Source: a virus. Taken from it: a stretch of DNA of 64,000 nt. This document shows positions 15,822 through 26,800 of this stretch, one piece after another. Position 1 is the first letter of the stretch, and the number at the start of each line of letters is the position of its first letter. The stretch is from positions 1 through 64,000 of the IMG/VR virus record IMGVR_UViG_3300044718_000102; one strand, written 5' to 3'. The notes under the pieces are model-generated. The model worked only from the letters and a program-made list of their open reading frames with translations. It was not told the DNA's origin and ran no database searches. A program made the translations under genes and the position numbers.

Positions 15822-18704
15822 TCAGTGAGGCGGCCCGGTCACCGCATTGACCACCGCGCGATCGGCGCCGGCGGGCGTCCACAGATACTGCGTGCCCTGG
15901 ATGCGCTCGGCGCGGCGCTGGCTGCGCTCGAGGTAGCCCGGGTTGATCCATTCCTGCAGCCGATGAAACACCAGCGCGTCGCTCGCCCAGCTCGTGAGCC
16001 AGAGTGACTGGAACGGCGTGTTGTCCTTGACCAGCTTGAGCAGCGACGTCGCGCGATCGCGCCACGGATGCGGCGCCTCTTTGCTGGCATCGATGCCCGC
16101 GATCGCGTTGAGCAGCGAGTCGCCCTGGCCGTGGATGATCCCGAGGAGAGTGTCGATCTGCGAGAACGTCGGCCCGGTGAGCTGCGCCGCCGCCGAGAGG
16201 CCGTGGCGGTCGTACTCGCCGAGCAGGTAGTCGCCGAGCAGCGAGCCGAAGCCGGAGCGCTCGAGGCCGCGCATCACGGTCGCCATCGGCTTGGTGGCGA
16301 GCTCGTGCAGCGGGTCGCGGCCCTGGATCGCCTCGCGGATCGCCTCGGCCGCCGTGCCGAACACCATCGAGCCGACGAGGAATTCGCCGAGGCCCGCCAG
16401 CCGCCCCCAGCTCGAGTCGCCGATGCGGCCCGAGATCTCGCGCCCCCACGCGCGCTGGACCATCTCGGCGGGCCACAATTTGAATTGGTAGACCAGCCGC
16501 AGCGCCGTGTTGAGCCCGGTGCCGGGCTGGAACGCATTCTGGAACAGGATCGCGCGGGTGCGCGCCGACGGCATCGGGATGGCGTAGCCGGCGCGATCGC
16601 TGTAGGCGGCGGCGAGCTGCAGCGCGAGGTCCTCGCGCGCGGTCGCGATGTCCTCGGCCGACGTGCTGGTGAGCTCGGCCGGCCGCGCCTCCTTGATGTA
16701 GGCGCGCACCTGGTCGTCGGAGAGCTTCATCGCGTCCTGCGGCGTGAGCATCCGGCGGCCGCCGAATTCCGACCACTCGACGCCGTGCAACGCCTTCCAT
16801 TCCGCCTCGCCGATGCCGAAGCCTCGAAGCACGCGCTGCTCGTCGCCGCCGATCTCGGCCCAGGCCTGGCCGCGCTTGCGCCCGATATGCGCCGCGAACA
16901 TCGCCTCGGCATCGCCGCGCTGGTTGTCGATGACGCTCGACACGCCGGTGAGGCGGAAGAAGGTCGACTCCCACTTGGCGAGGAAGCCAGCGGGCGCGTC
17001 GGCGACGTCGTAATGCGCCATCATGTGGCCGAGCCGGTTCTCCAGCCCGGCCAGCATGGTGTCGAGCGCCTCGCGCTTGGCTGAGCCCTCGCCACCCTGC
17101 GTCAGGCCGCGAAACAGCGAGCCGTAGCGCTCGGCGACCGGGATGCCCCAGTAGCGCGCCTCCATGGCCTTGAGCGGCAGGCTCGCAAAGTGCGTGAAGG
17201 CGACGCGGCCGAGCTTGGCCATGCGCTGCACCGCCATCCAGTTGCGCCAGAACTCGGCGCGGGTGCGGTTGACCGGCTTCATGCTGGTGCCGTCGATCTG
17301 CGCGAAACGATTGTGCGCCGGCGAGCCCCAGTAGCGGTCCTGGCCGACGAATTTCCCGAACTCCTCGAGGTCGCCGGCGCGCTCGGCGATCTCGCCGCGC
17401 AACGCGTCCATCTCCTTGTCGATCTTCGCCTTGGCGTCGGCGTCGGCGCCGGCCGAGCTCGCCGCCTGCTCGAGCGCCGAAAGCTTCGACGAGCGCGCAT
17501 CGGCGGCGCGCTGCAGCTTGCCCTTGATCAGGTCGATGTCGCTCTCGAACGATTCCGCCGGCCGGGTGCCGAACTCCTTCATCAGCGCGGTGCGCCGGGC
17601 GCCGCGCACCAGCGAGTCGACCACCGTGCGGGTGGCGTCGTAGACGCCGTAATCCTGGTTGTAGGCGCGCCAGTCCTGGCCCGACTTGAAGTGCAGCTCG
17701 CGCGCCGCCGAGGCGGTCCGCGCCGGGTTGGGATAGACCGGCTCGATCTCGCCCTTGCCGAAATCGTAGTGCTCGCCCTGCATCATCGGGCGCCACATCG
17801 CGCGCAGCGCATCGCGCGCGCGCTGCATGTCCGAGGTGCCGAAGCTGCGCGCGAGATCGAGCCGCGGCAGCGTGTCGGCGATCCACTTTTCCGGGCCGGC
17901 GCGGCGGATGGCGTCGGCATCATGCGACGTGCGGGTGATGTAGCCCGAATAGCTGCGGATCCAGGCGCCCTCGCGGTTGAGCGCCGCCATCGACGTCGTC
18001 TGCCATTTCTGGATCGCCTTGGCGATCGCCAGCGCCTGCGCGTCCTTGGTGATGCCGGGCGTGCCGGGCCCCTGGCCCTTCCAGCCGAGCTCGGCGAGAT
18101 CCTGGGCGCCCGCCTCGCCGGCGTCCTTGGCGCGCTGCCACGCCGCGGACGGGCGCTTGTTGAGCTCGAAGAGCTCGTCGGTCCACTTGTCCTCGATCGC
18201 GCGGGTCGCGAACGGCTTGAGCAGGCCCTGGTCCTCGAGGTCGCGGGCGAGGCCGCCGACCCAGATGCGCCGCAGTGCCACGAACTGCGCGTCGACCGAC
18301 TTGCGGTTGCCGAGGAACGGCAGGTTGACGCCGACCAGCTTCGACTCCAGCGCGATGCGCATCGCCTTGGCCTTGAGCTGCGCCCGCGTCATGCCGAAGC
18401 GCCGCGCGATCGCGCCGCCCTCCGGCAGCTTGTCGATCGCCGCGGCGACCGAGTCGTAGAACCGCGCCCGCTTCTGGTCCTTGCGGGCGTCGAGGATGCG
18501 GGCACGGCGATTGACCGCGGCCTGCTGCGCCAGGTTGTCGAGCTCCTCGTCGCGCGCGCGCTGGTAGGCCGCGCCGCGGTCCATGCCGTCGTCCTCGTAG
18601 GCCTGCGCGCGATCGTCGATATGGCCGATCGTGCTCTCGACCTCGCCGCGCGGCCGCCCCGCCCGCCTGGCGATGTCGTCGATGCAATCGTCGCGCTCAG
18701 CCAT
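15822..18704 (-). CDS. internal virion (ejection) protein, gp16-like C-terminal position
   Basis: 960 residues, long helical protein with no signal. The size, alpha-helical bias (LARDLEDQGLLKPFATRAIEDKW, QRAKDAGEAGAQDLAEL) and position beside a 1724-aa virion protein and a transglycosylase fit the internal core proteins of podoviruses that are injected with DNA. Hydrophobic stretches near 770-860 (GLGEFLVGSMVFGTAAEAI) could insert into membranes. It overlaps the next gene's stop by 8 nt. Specific function not resolved. Confidence 0.75.
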   Translation of the reverse strand: MAERDDCIDDIARRAGRPRGEVESTIGHIDDRAQAYEDDGMDRGAAYQRARDEELDNLAQQAAVNRRARILDARKDQKRARFYDSVAAAIDKLPEGGAIARRFGMTRAQLKAKAMRIALESKLVGVNLPFLGNRKSVDAQFVALRRIWVGGLARDLEDQGLLKPFATRAIEDKWTDELFELNKRPSAAWQRAKDAGEAGAQDLAELGWKGQGPGTPGITKDAQALAIAKAIQKWQTTSMAALNREGAWIRSYSGYITRTSHDADAIRRAGPEKWIADTLPRLDLARSFGTSDMQRARDALRAMWRPMMQGEHYDFGKGEIEPVYPNPARTASAARELHFKSGQDWRAYNQDYGVYDATRTVVDSLVRGARRTALMKEFGTRPAESFESDIDLIKGKLQRAADARSSKLSALEQAASSAGADADAKAKIDKEMDALRGEIAERAGDLEEFGKFVGQDRYWGSPAHNRFAQIDGTSMKPVNRTRAEFWRNWMAVQRMAKLGRVAFTHFASLPLKAMEARYWGIPVAERYGSLFRGLTQGGEGSAKREALDTMLAGLENRLGHMMAHYDVADAPAGFLAKWESTFFRLTGVSSVIDNQRGDAEAMFAAHIGRKRGQAWAEIGGDEQRVLRGFGIGEAEWKALHGVEWSEFGGRRMLTPQDAMKLSDDQVRAYIKEARPAELTSTSAEDIATAREDLALQLAAAYSDRAGYAIPMPSARTRAILFQNAFQPGTGLNTALRLVYQFKLWPAEMVQRAWGREISGRIGDSSWGRLAGLGEFLVGSMVFGTAAEAIREAIQGRDPLHELATKPMATVMRGLERSGFGSLLGDYLLGEYDRHGLSAAAQLTGPTFSQIDTLLGIIHGQGDSLLNAIAGIDASKEAPHPWRDRATSLLKLVKDNTPFQSLWLTSWASDALVFHRLQEWINPGYLERSQRRAERIQGTQYLWTPAGADRAVVNAVTGPPH

Positions 18705-21700
18705 CGACGCCTCCGGCCGCGGCCATCAGGCACGCCGCGCCGTCGCGGATGATGCGCTCGCGCGCCGCACGGTCGTTGTCGAGGTCGGCGAGCGCGGTGT
18801 TGATGCGCGTGCGCTCCTCGTCGGAGAGGAACGGGTCGAGATCCTTGAGCGCGGCTTCCGCCTTCGCGGCCTCGGCCTGCGCCGCCTTGACGGACCTCGC
18901 CGGATCGGTCGACGCCGGCGCCGGCTCGCGCTCGGCCGCCTCGCTTACGGCGAGGTCGGCCTGCGCATCGGGATCACGTTGCTCGGCCAGCCGCCGCCAG
19001 GCGGGGTCGCTGGCTGCCGTCGCTGGATCAGATGCGCGAGCTGGTCGTGCTGCTGCGCCAGCTCGTCCTGCCCCGCCGCGCGCAGCTCCTGCGCCCGCGC
19101 CTGGTGCTCCTGCGGCGTCTGCAGGAACGTCGAAGCCTGCGACTGGAGCGCCGGCGGGAGCCCGGTTGGCGGTAACGGCATTGCGGTCCTCCTCGAGGAC
19201 GGCCCGCTCGTAGGCGACGAGCGGATCGCTCACGCCTTCGCGGTCCATCATTTCTACCATGCGGGCGCGCAGCTTGTCCGGAATAGACTTCGGATCGACG
19301 TCGTTATCCGCAAGCTCCTGGTCGATCGCGCGATCGATCGCGTGCAGGTGCTCGCCGCGATCGACGCGCGCGTCGGGCTCGCGGCCGATCTTGTAGACGC
19401 GCTCGCCGCGGCCGTGCCGGTCGAGCGCCGCCAGCAGGTCCTCGACGCCCGACTCGGTGACGCCGCCGTGGTGCACGGCCTCGTCGTGCAGGTAGCCCGC
19501 CTCGACGGCCGCCTCGCGCGCGCGATCGAGCGTCATGCCGTCGCGGCGCATGAGCCGGCCGAAGCCGAACACATTGGGGTTCTCGCCGCCGAAGATGGTG
19601 GCGAGCTCGCCGGTCGGCTTGAGGCCGCCGCGCGACGCGAGGAATTCCGCCAGCGACCAGGTGTCCGGATCGCGCCCGGCCGGGCCGAACGCGCGCCGTG
19701 CCGGCGCCGCGGCTGGCGCCGGCGCCGGCGCTCCCTCGCCCCGCTCTTGCGGGGAGAGGGTCGGGGTGAGGGGCGCCGCTGGCTCGGCCGCTCCCCGCCG
19801 CGCCGCGATCTGCGTGTCGGTCGCCAGCATGCGGTCGAAGACGCCGCGCATCTCCGGCGAGATCTCGCCGCCGACGTTGGTGATCGCGTGATAGACCTTG
19901 AGCAGCCACGCCTTGAAGTTCTCGAACACACGCTGCAGGCCGACCGACGGGGACTCGCCCTCGGCCAGGTAGCGCTCGAACCCGCGCGCAAATTTCTCGT
20001 GCTGGTCGACGCCGATGTCCTCGGGCTTGTCGACGCCGAGCCACTTGAGCGTCGCGGCCAGATCCGCCTGCATCCCCGCCGGCGCGGTCTCGCCGGCGCC
20101 GTCGCGCATCAGCTCCTCGAGCCACTTGTGGCCCATCTCGTGCATGAAGGTGGACTCGTCGCGCCCCTTGAACAGGTCGACGATCGCGCGGTTCTCCGCC
20201 AGCATGATGCGGCCGCGGGCGCCGTTGCGGTCGGCGGGCGCGCGCTCTATGTTGAGGTCGCCGGGGACGACTTCCAATGCCGGTAGCGTGCCCTCCTGGT
20301 CGAGGGTGTTCGCCCGTCGGCCCTCTTGGCCGGTCCCCGGTCCTTCATCCGGCTGATCCTTATAGAGTGAATAGTGAAACTTGCCGTCGCCCGTCTCGCG
20401 CACGTGCATGATCACGTCGATCCGCCGCCCGTCGAGCTCGACCGCCGACGCAAAGGTGTGCACGGCCCGCACGCTCTGCCGGCCGAGCCGATCGGGACCG
20501 CTGCCGACGAGCTGCGCCCCACGCAGCATGTCGGGGAGCGCCGGCACGAGCCGCAACAGATCGTCGCCGGCGCCGCTCGTGCTCTTGCGCTGCCCGCGGC
20601 CACTGAACGCGATCTCGAAGCCGGTCGCGGCGTTGCGCACCTTGAGATCGGCGTCGACGAAGTGCTCGCGATAATAGCCGCTCGCTGCCTGCCGCAGCTC
20701 GGCAATCGGCACGCCCGCCGGCGCGAGCTCGTCGCCTTTGAGCTGCGCCGCCACATCGACGCCCGGGCGAGACGGCTGGAACAGCGGAAAGCCCTCCGAC
20801 GTCGCGGCGTCGCGCAGCGCGTCGGTGATCGGCAGGGTGTGGACCTGATGCGCCGCGCGTGAATCGGTCGGTTCAGGAAACGGCACTTGGTCCAGCGGAC
20901 CATATTTTGGACGTTCGAGCCGCGCCTCGCCAACCTTCGCGCCGTACTTCTTCGCCAGCTTGTTCGCCGCCGCGGGCAGCATCTGGTCGTAGAAGGCGCG
21001 CATGCCCTCGCCGCCGACCTTGAGGTCGAGGCCTCGTAGGGACTGCGTCAAGCGGTTTGTGCCAAGATGCTGCTTCGGCTTCTGCGCGAGCAGTTTGTCC
21101 GCGACGTCCTTGCCCACAATATCCGGCAGCTCGCGCGCCGCGTCCGAAAGATTGCGGTTGATGACCGCGTTGCGTTCGTGATCGTAGGCCAGCAGCGTGC
21201 CCGTGTGCGGGTGCCCGAGGTCGGTATGATAGGCGACCTCCTGGATCTGCTTGCTCAGATCGTAACGTGCGGCCTGCACGTCGCCCGGCGCCCAGGCGAG
21301 TTGCTCGTAGCCGTGCTCGGCCGCGTAGCGCAGCATGCGCTTGATCGCGAGCTCGGGCCACGTGGTCTTGAACGGCGCGTCCGGAACCGCGCGACCGCCC
21401 ACGCCACGCTCTCGATAAAGCTCGGATTGCCGACGATCGAGATCAGGATGAGCGTCCCAGAACGCTTGCCAATCATCCGCCGTCACACCCTCGCGGGTGA
21501 GACGCGGATCGAGGCGGCGCGCCTCTGCCAGATTGGTCTCGATGTCACGCTCAATCTCCGCGTCAGCTCGGGTGTGCCCCTGGTAGCCGCGCTTGCGCCC
21601 CGCCTGATGCCAGTCGCTTTGCACCTCCTCGAGGAGCAGCGTGCGCTTGCCGTCGATGGTGCGATCATTGAAGCGGACGTGAACGAGCACGTTGGGCTCG

Positions 21701-23871
21701 TCCCAGTGGACCGAGGTGAACGCAGGCGGCCCCGGCGGCGTGTTCATGCTTCTCGCGGTGGACTCGGCCCACTCGCGATTGTGCGTCATCGTGCCGTATG
21801 TGGTCGGCTCGCCAGTGTCCCGGTCGTAGACATTCCAGTCGTCCGCACCGTCTTCTTTCGCATAGTAGCGATCACCAACTGGCTCCCTCTGCTCTGGCGG
21901 CAGCGTCAGCAGCAGCTCGCGATAGTTCTCGCCGCCGGGAAGCTGATATTTGTTGTACCGCGTGCCAAAGGCGCGCCGGTCGTTCAACCGATCGCGGAGG
22001 GAGGACCATTCCTGGTCCTCAGCCTCCGTCAGATCGCGCATCATGCTCACGAGGTGGAGCGCGTCATAGCGCCGCTGATCGGCGGCCGCTTCGGCGCCTT
22101 TGTGGACTTCCCGCACCTCGATGCTGTTCGCCCGCACATAGTCGGCGATCGCCTGGCGGGTGACCGGGCCCTGCTGCTCCTTGAGCCAGTCGGCGAGGCC
22201 GAGCCATTCGAGCTCCTCGGCCTTGACGCCGGCCGTGTTGCGGGTGGTGGCGAGCCACTGCTCGGGCGAGGCCTTCTCCTGCCTGGCGTTCCTCACCGCG
22301 CGCTCGGCCGCCGAGTAGAACGGTGGCGCGGCCGGCGCCGACTGAAACAGCGTCTTCTGCGCGCCCGTGTCGCCGAACAAGCCCTCGTCCATCGGTCGCT
22401 GCGCGACCTTGGGCTTGAGCCGCTCGTCGGCGCGGCGCTGCGCGAGCTCGCCCTCGCCGACGCGCTCGGCGCCGGGCAGATCGAGCTGGCCCGCGGCCTC
22501 GCGCGCCAGCATCAGGTCCATCGGCGTCGGCGGCTGCGCCAGGGCGCGCATCGCCGGCTCGGCGCCCTGGTCACCGGCGCCGCGGATCGACAGCCCCTCG
22601 CGCGCGAACAGCGCGTGCGCGTCATCCTCGCCGAGGCGCGCCGCGCGCGCCGCATAGCGCGCCGCGACCAGCGCCGCATTGGTGGCCGCCTCCTCCTCGC
22701 CCATGCCGGCGGCGGTGAGCTGCGCGTGCACGTCGTCGTAGATCGCCCGCTCCGCCGACGTCGGCGCCGGCGGCGCCGCGGGCGGCTCCGGCGGCTGGAC
22801 ATCGAGCGACTCGGCGAGCCGCGGATCATGCTGCGCGGCAATCTCGAGGACCTCGCCGGCGCGGCCCGGCCGATCGGCGGCCATGTCGGCGGCCGCGACG
22901 TGCGCGAGGTCCGCCCGCACCGGTGGCGGCAGGTCGTCGAAAATGGCCCGGGGCGTGTCCGCCGCGGCCTGTGCCGCCGCGATGCCCGGCACCTCCGCGA
23001 GCAGCGGCGCGGCTTCGCCGCCGCCAGGCGCCCCGCCCTCGCCCGGGCCGCCGCCGGTGAGCAGCGCGCGCGCCAGCCTGTCCTCGGGGCTGCCGGACAG
23101 CGGCAGGCCGCTGCGGAGGTCCCGCCAGTCGCCGTAGGCGCCGATGCCGGCGTGCATCACGCCGCCCATGGCGGCGCCCTGGATGACGTGCGTGAGCGCG
23201 TCCGCGTACGTGTAGTCCTGGCCGTCCTGCGTATGCAGCCACCAGTCCGCCGGCTCGAGCGCGGCCGAGCCGACCGCGCCCTGCGCCGCGCCGGTGCCGA
23301 AGCGCACGGCGCCGCGGGCGAGCATGCTCTCGCCGGCGGACGCCAGCATCGCCTCGGCGCGCGCCTCGCCCACCACCGGGATCATGAATGCCTCGGCGTT
23401 GAGCGGATCGAGCAGCCCGACGCCGATCGAGGTGACGAAGCCGAACGCGCCCGGGAAGAAGCCCTGCGGGCCGCGCGACACCGCGGCCTCGTAATGCTGC
23501 CGCTCCTGCGCGTCGCGGATCATCAGGTCGAGCACGGAACTGCGGATCGTCGGCTGATCGGGCAGCTTGACGTCGGTGATGCCCTCCTGCTTCAGGCGCC
23601 CTTGCGCGTCCGCGATCGGCACGTCGGTCGACTCGGCCCTGATCTTGTCCATGAGGTCGAAATCTTCGACCGTCGGCATGTCCGACATGTTGAGGCCGGC
23701 GGCCGGGATGCCGCGCGCCGTGACGTATTCGGCGTTGCGCGCGAGCCCCCTCGTCGTGCCGAGAAAGCCCTCGCCCGCGACCGCGCTCTGCTGCTCGCCG
23801 AACGACGAGTCGAGATCGGAGGCGCGGCCCTGCAGCGCCTCCTCGTCCGGCGTCGAGAAATATTCGCTCAA
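18697..23871 (-). CDS. giant polyvalent virion protein with metallopeptidase motif
   Basis: 1724 residues. Start ATG 23871. Order: a hydrophobic segment near 155-180 (FGFVTSIGVGLLDPLNAEAF), an Ala-rich helical linker, a conserved block near 740 (LLLEEVQSDWHQAGRKRGY followed by FKTTWPELAIKRMLRYAAEHGY) found in large phage polyvalent proteins, then near 1244 MHEMGHKWLEEL, an HExxH-type zinc peptidase motif (HEMGH), with FKAWLLKVYHAI after it. C-terminal part is charged and helical. In podoviruses such proteins are packaged and injected with DNA; the peptidase role is inferred. Codes in frame for one palindromic repeat at 19728-19777. Confidence 0.85.
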   Translation of the reverse strand: MSEYFSTPDEEALQGRASDLDSSFGEQQSAVAGEGFLGTTRGLARNAEYVTARGIPAAGLNMSDMPTVEDFDLMDKIRAESTDVPIADAQGRLKQEGITDVKLPDQPTIRSSVLDLMIRDAQERQHYEAAVSRGPQGFFPGAFGFVTSIGVGLLDPLNAEAFMIPVVGEARAEAMLASAGESMLARGAVRFGTGAAQGAVGSAALEPADWWLHTQDGQDYTYADALTHVIQGAAMGGVMHAGIGAYGDWRDLRSGLPLSGSPEDRLARALLTGGGPGEGGAPGGGEAAPLLAEVPGIAAAQAAADTPRAIFDDLPPPVRADLAHVAAADMAADRPGRAGEVLEIAAQHDPRLAESLDVQPPEPPAAPPAPTSAERAIYDDVHAQLTAAGMGEEEAATNAALVAARYAARAARLGEDDAHALFAREGLSIRGAGDQGAEPAMRALAQPPTPMDLMLAREAAGQLDLPGAERVGEGELAQRRADERLKPKVAQRPMDEGLFGDTGAQKTLFQSAPAAPPFYSAAERAVRNARQEKASPEQWLATTRNTAGVKAEELEWLGLADWLKEQQGPVTRQAIADYVRANSIEVREVHKGAEAAADQRRYDALHLVSMMRDLTEAEDQEWSSLRDRLNDRRAFGTRYNKYQLPGGENYRELLLTLPPEQREPVGDRYYAKEDGADDWNVYDRDTGEPTTYGTMTHNREWAESTARSMNTPPGPPAFTSVHWDEPNVLVHVRFNDRTIDGKRTLLLEEVQSDWHQAGRKRGYQGHTRADAEIERDIETNLAEARRLDPRLTREGVTADDWQAFWDAHPDLDRRQSELYRERGVGGRAVPDAPFKTTWPELAIKRMLRYAAEHGYEQLAWAPGDVQAARYDLSKQIQEVAYHTDLGHPHTGTLLAYDHERNAVINRNLSDAARELPDIVGKDVADKLLAQKPKQHLGTNRLTQSLRGLDLKVGGEGMRAFYDQMLPAAANKLAKKYGAKVGEARLERPKYGPLDQVPFPEPTDSRAAHQVHTLPITDALRDAATSEGFPLFQPSRPGVDVAAQLKGDELAPAGVPIAELRQAASGYYREHFVDADLKVRNAATGFEIAFSGRGQRKSTSGAGDDLLRLVPALPDMLRGAQLVGSGPDRLGRQSVRAVHTFASAVELDGRRIDVIMHVRETGDGKFHYSLYKDQPDEGPGTGQEGRRANTLDQEGTLPALEVVPGDLNIERAPADRNGARGRIMLAENRAIVDLFKGRDESTFMHEMGHKWLEELMRDGAGETAPAGMQADLAATLKWLGVDKPEDIGVDQHEKFARGFERYLAEGESPSVGLQRVFENFKAWLLKVYHAITNVGGEISPEMRGVFDRMLATDTQIAARRGAAEPAAPLTPTLSPQERGEGAPAPAPAAAPARRAFGPAGRDPDTWSLAEFLASRGGLKPTGELATIFGGENPNVFGFGRLMRRDGMTLDRAREAAVEAGYLHDEAVHHGGVTESGVEDLLAALDRHGRGERVYKIGREPDARVDRGEHLHAIDRAIDQELADNDVDPKSIPDKLRARMVEMMDREGVSDPLVAYERAVLEEDRNAVTANRAPAGAPVAGFDVPADAAGAPGAGAGAARGGAGRAGAAARPARASDPATAASDPAWRRLAEQRDPDAQADLAVSEAAEREPAPASTDPARSVKAAQAEAAKAEAALKDLDPFLSDEERTRINTALADLDNDRAARERIIRDGAACLMAAAGGVDG
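19728..19777. repeat. palindromic GC repeat inserted in frame in 1724-aa gene
   Basis: About 50 bp: GGCGCTCCCTCGCCCC ... GGGGAGAGGGTCGGGG ... GGGGCGCC. On the minus strand it encodes APLTPTLSPQERGEGAP, a low-complexity linker between the HEMGH domain and the C-terminal part. Near-identical (inverted) to 15750-15800. Confidence 0.9.
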
Positions 23872-23874
23872 CGC

Positions 23875-26800
23875 TTACGGCCCCTGCTGGTAGTCGGCCG
23901 CCGGCGCATCGGGCGCGCGGCGCGCGAGCTCGGCCCAGGACAGCAGCAGCGGCTTGCCGTCGGCGCCGCGCACCGGCAGCGCGGCGCCGCGCCGCTGCGA
24001 GAAGTAGTAGAGGTTGAGCCCGCTGTTATCCTTCGCCGTCACGAAGCGCGCGTCGCGCACCATCTTGGTGACGCTGTCGCGCGGGTTGTCGGCGCCGAGC
24101 CGCATGTCATCGGTGAACGGCTGCACCGGGATGCGGCGGCCGCGGTTGGGATCGCGATCGTCGAAGATCACCTCGCCCGACGGCGTCACCAGCTTGTCGT
24201 CCGGCGCCCAATGGGGCGCATTCGGCGCGGCGAACTGGCTCTCGTTGGAAAACGTCTGGTGATAGGGCGTCTTCCAGTAATCGGGGTAGTGCAGCTTGCT
24301 GTCGTTCGGATCGACCGCGCTCTTGGCGCGCGGATCGCCCGCCTGCAGCGCCTGCCAGAAGCCGCGCATGTCGTAGTCCTGCGGCCCCTTGGCGTCGGGA
24401 TCGAACGCCACCTTGTTCTTCCCGACCCAGGAGCGGAACGCCTGCTCCTGCGCCGGCGCGAGCTTGGTCTCGAACTCGGTCGCGCCCGGCTTCACGAACG
24501 GCTTGTTGCGCGCGTAGTAGTCGCTGGGCCCGAGCGCCGGCACCAGCGCGGCGCGCACCGCCATCGTCCCGGCCTGCACGTCCGTGCCCGACACGCCCGA
24601 CGTCTTCGGCATGCGCCAGGTGTCGTGGAATTCGTAGCGATCGCCGACGAGCTCGTTGGCGGCCTTCTGCGCCGCGTCCTTGGCGCTGTCGCCGTCGCGC
24701 ACATGCAGAGCCGCGAGCTTCGCCGCCAGGCCTTCGTAGCCAGGAAAGTCCTGGTCCTGCTGGCGCGGCATCAGCGAGCGGCGGAAGCCGGCGAGCGAGT
24801 TGACGACCTCGCGCTTGAGGTCGGCGTCGCTGACCGCCGTCTGGTCGGCGAGCAGCGTCTTGGGCGTGTCGGTCGGCTTGAGCGAGGCGAGGCGCAGCAT
24901 CGCGTCCGGATGCATCGGCTCCCCCTTGTCGTCGATGTCGGCGCCGATCGCGCGGATCAGCGGCAGGCTCTTGCCACCGACCTCGCGCATCACCTGCGGC
25001 CAGTACGGGCCCCACATCTGCGCCTCGCGCGCGATCTGGCCGATCACCGCCTGGCGCTTCTGCGGATCCTCGTCGGTCGCCGCCTGGCTCAGCCGCGTCG
25101 CGATGTTCTTGGCGTAGTCCTGCGGCACGATCCTGATGGCCTCGTCCGAGATCCCGAGGCGCTGCTGCTCGAGCCGCTGCTTCTCGGCATAGTCGCGCGC
25201 AAACGTCGCGCGCTGCTCGGGCGTCGCGCGCTGGTCATTGACGACGCCCTGCAGGGCCTGCCAGCTCTCCTGCACCGACGGCAAATGCGAGACGCCATAG
25301 GCCGCCGGGTCCTTCTGCCGCTCGGCGATGATATCGCTGGCCGACTTGCGCAGCATCTCGTAGCGCTTCGAGGCGGTCGCGTAGTTCGCCGCGCCCGGCT
25401 GCGGCTCGAACTGCTTGAGCACGGTGTTCATCTGCTCGGGCGGCGCCGAGACCAGCGCGCGGCGATCGCCGAGCGCCTGCAGGTTTTGCTGGTACTGCTG
25501 ATAACGCTGCATCCCGTCGGCGCCGTGCGCCGCGACGAAATCCTGCGGCGTCAGCGGATTGGTCGCCACGCCGGTGCGCGCCGCCTCGGCGATCGTATCG
25601 GCCTCGCGCTGGTGGAGCTGCGCGGCGGCGTTGACGTTCTCGGCATGGGCGACCGAGTAGATCTGGCCCATGCGCGCGATCGCGGCGGCCTGGATCTGCG
25701 GATTGCTGGCGGTGCGATCGACGATGCGGTTGAAGGCGTCCTGCTTGTCGACCAGCGGGCCGCCGCGGTCGCGGTCGACGCGGGCCGTCCACAGCGACGT
25801 GAAGGCGCGCGACGTGACGTTGTCGACCGAGCCGAACGCGGCCTTGTCGCGGTCGGGAATATTCCCCCAGATCGCCGCCTTGGCCCACGCCTCGCCCTTC
25901 TGGCGGCCCTCGGCGGTCGAGGCCATGTTCTGCCACGCCGGCGCATCCGGGTTGCGCATGTGCGCGTCGAAGCCGCCGGCGCCCTGCTGGTGGATGAGGT
26001 AGAGCTCGCCCGCCGTCGGTTCGCGGCCGTACTTGGTCGCGAACGCCTCGCTCTCGGCCTTGATCTTGCGCGCCGCCGCCATCGCGTTGTCGCGCGCGTC
26101 GAGCACGTTGCCGCCGCCGTAGCGGTTGAACTCGTCGTCGCTGAGCGCGAACAGCCCGCGATAGCTGCCCTTGCCCTCGCGCGGGTTGCCGCCGGACTCG
26201 ATGCGCGCGAAGGTGCGCAGCGTGTCGAGCGGCACGCCGGTTGCCTTGCTGGCGGCCGCGAGCGCGCCGTTGACGGTGCCGCCGGCGTCGTCGCGCACCG
26301 TGCGCCCGGTCTCCTCGTCGGCGATGCGGTGGCCCTCCATGGTCGAGAGCGCGCCGCGCAGCTTGTTCTTCACCGCGAGCGACGACGCGGCGTCCATCTG
26401 GCCTTCGTACTGATGGTAGAGGTCCGCGGCCTTGACGGGATCACTGTCCGCCTGCGCCTCGATGATCTGGCGCAGGTTGCGGCCGCGGTTCGCCAGCACT
26501 TCCTGCTTGATGGTGTCCTGGTCGTAGCCCTTGGCCTCGAGGCGCTTGGTCACCTCGTCGTCGGAGGTGTTGAGCGCCACCTGCATGCCGGCGAGGTCGC
26601 CGTTCTGCTGCGCGATGCCGGCCTGCCCGCCGAAGGTCGCGGCGCGCTGCGTCGCGGTCGTGTCCTGCCAGCGGGTGAACTGCTGGTCGGCGTGGTTGGT
26701 GGCGTAGCGATAGTAGGCGTCGGTGAGGTAGCTGCCGTTCTTGGCGAGCTGCGCCTTGAGCTGCATATTGTCGCCGGCCTGGCCGAGATGGTCCTGGTAG

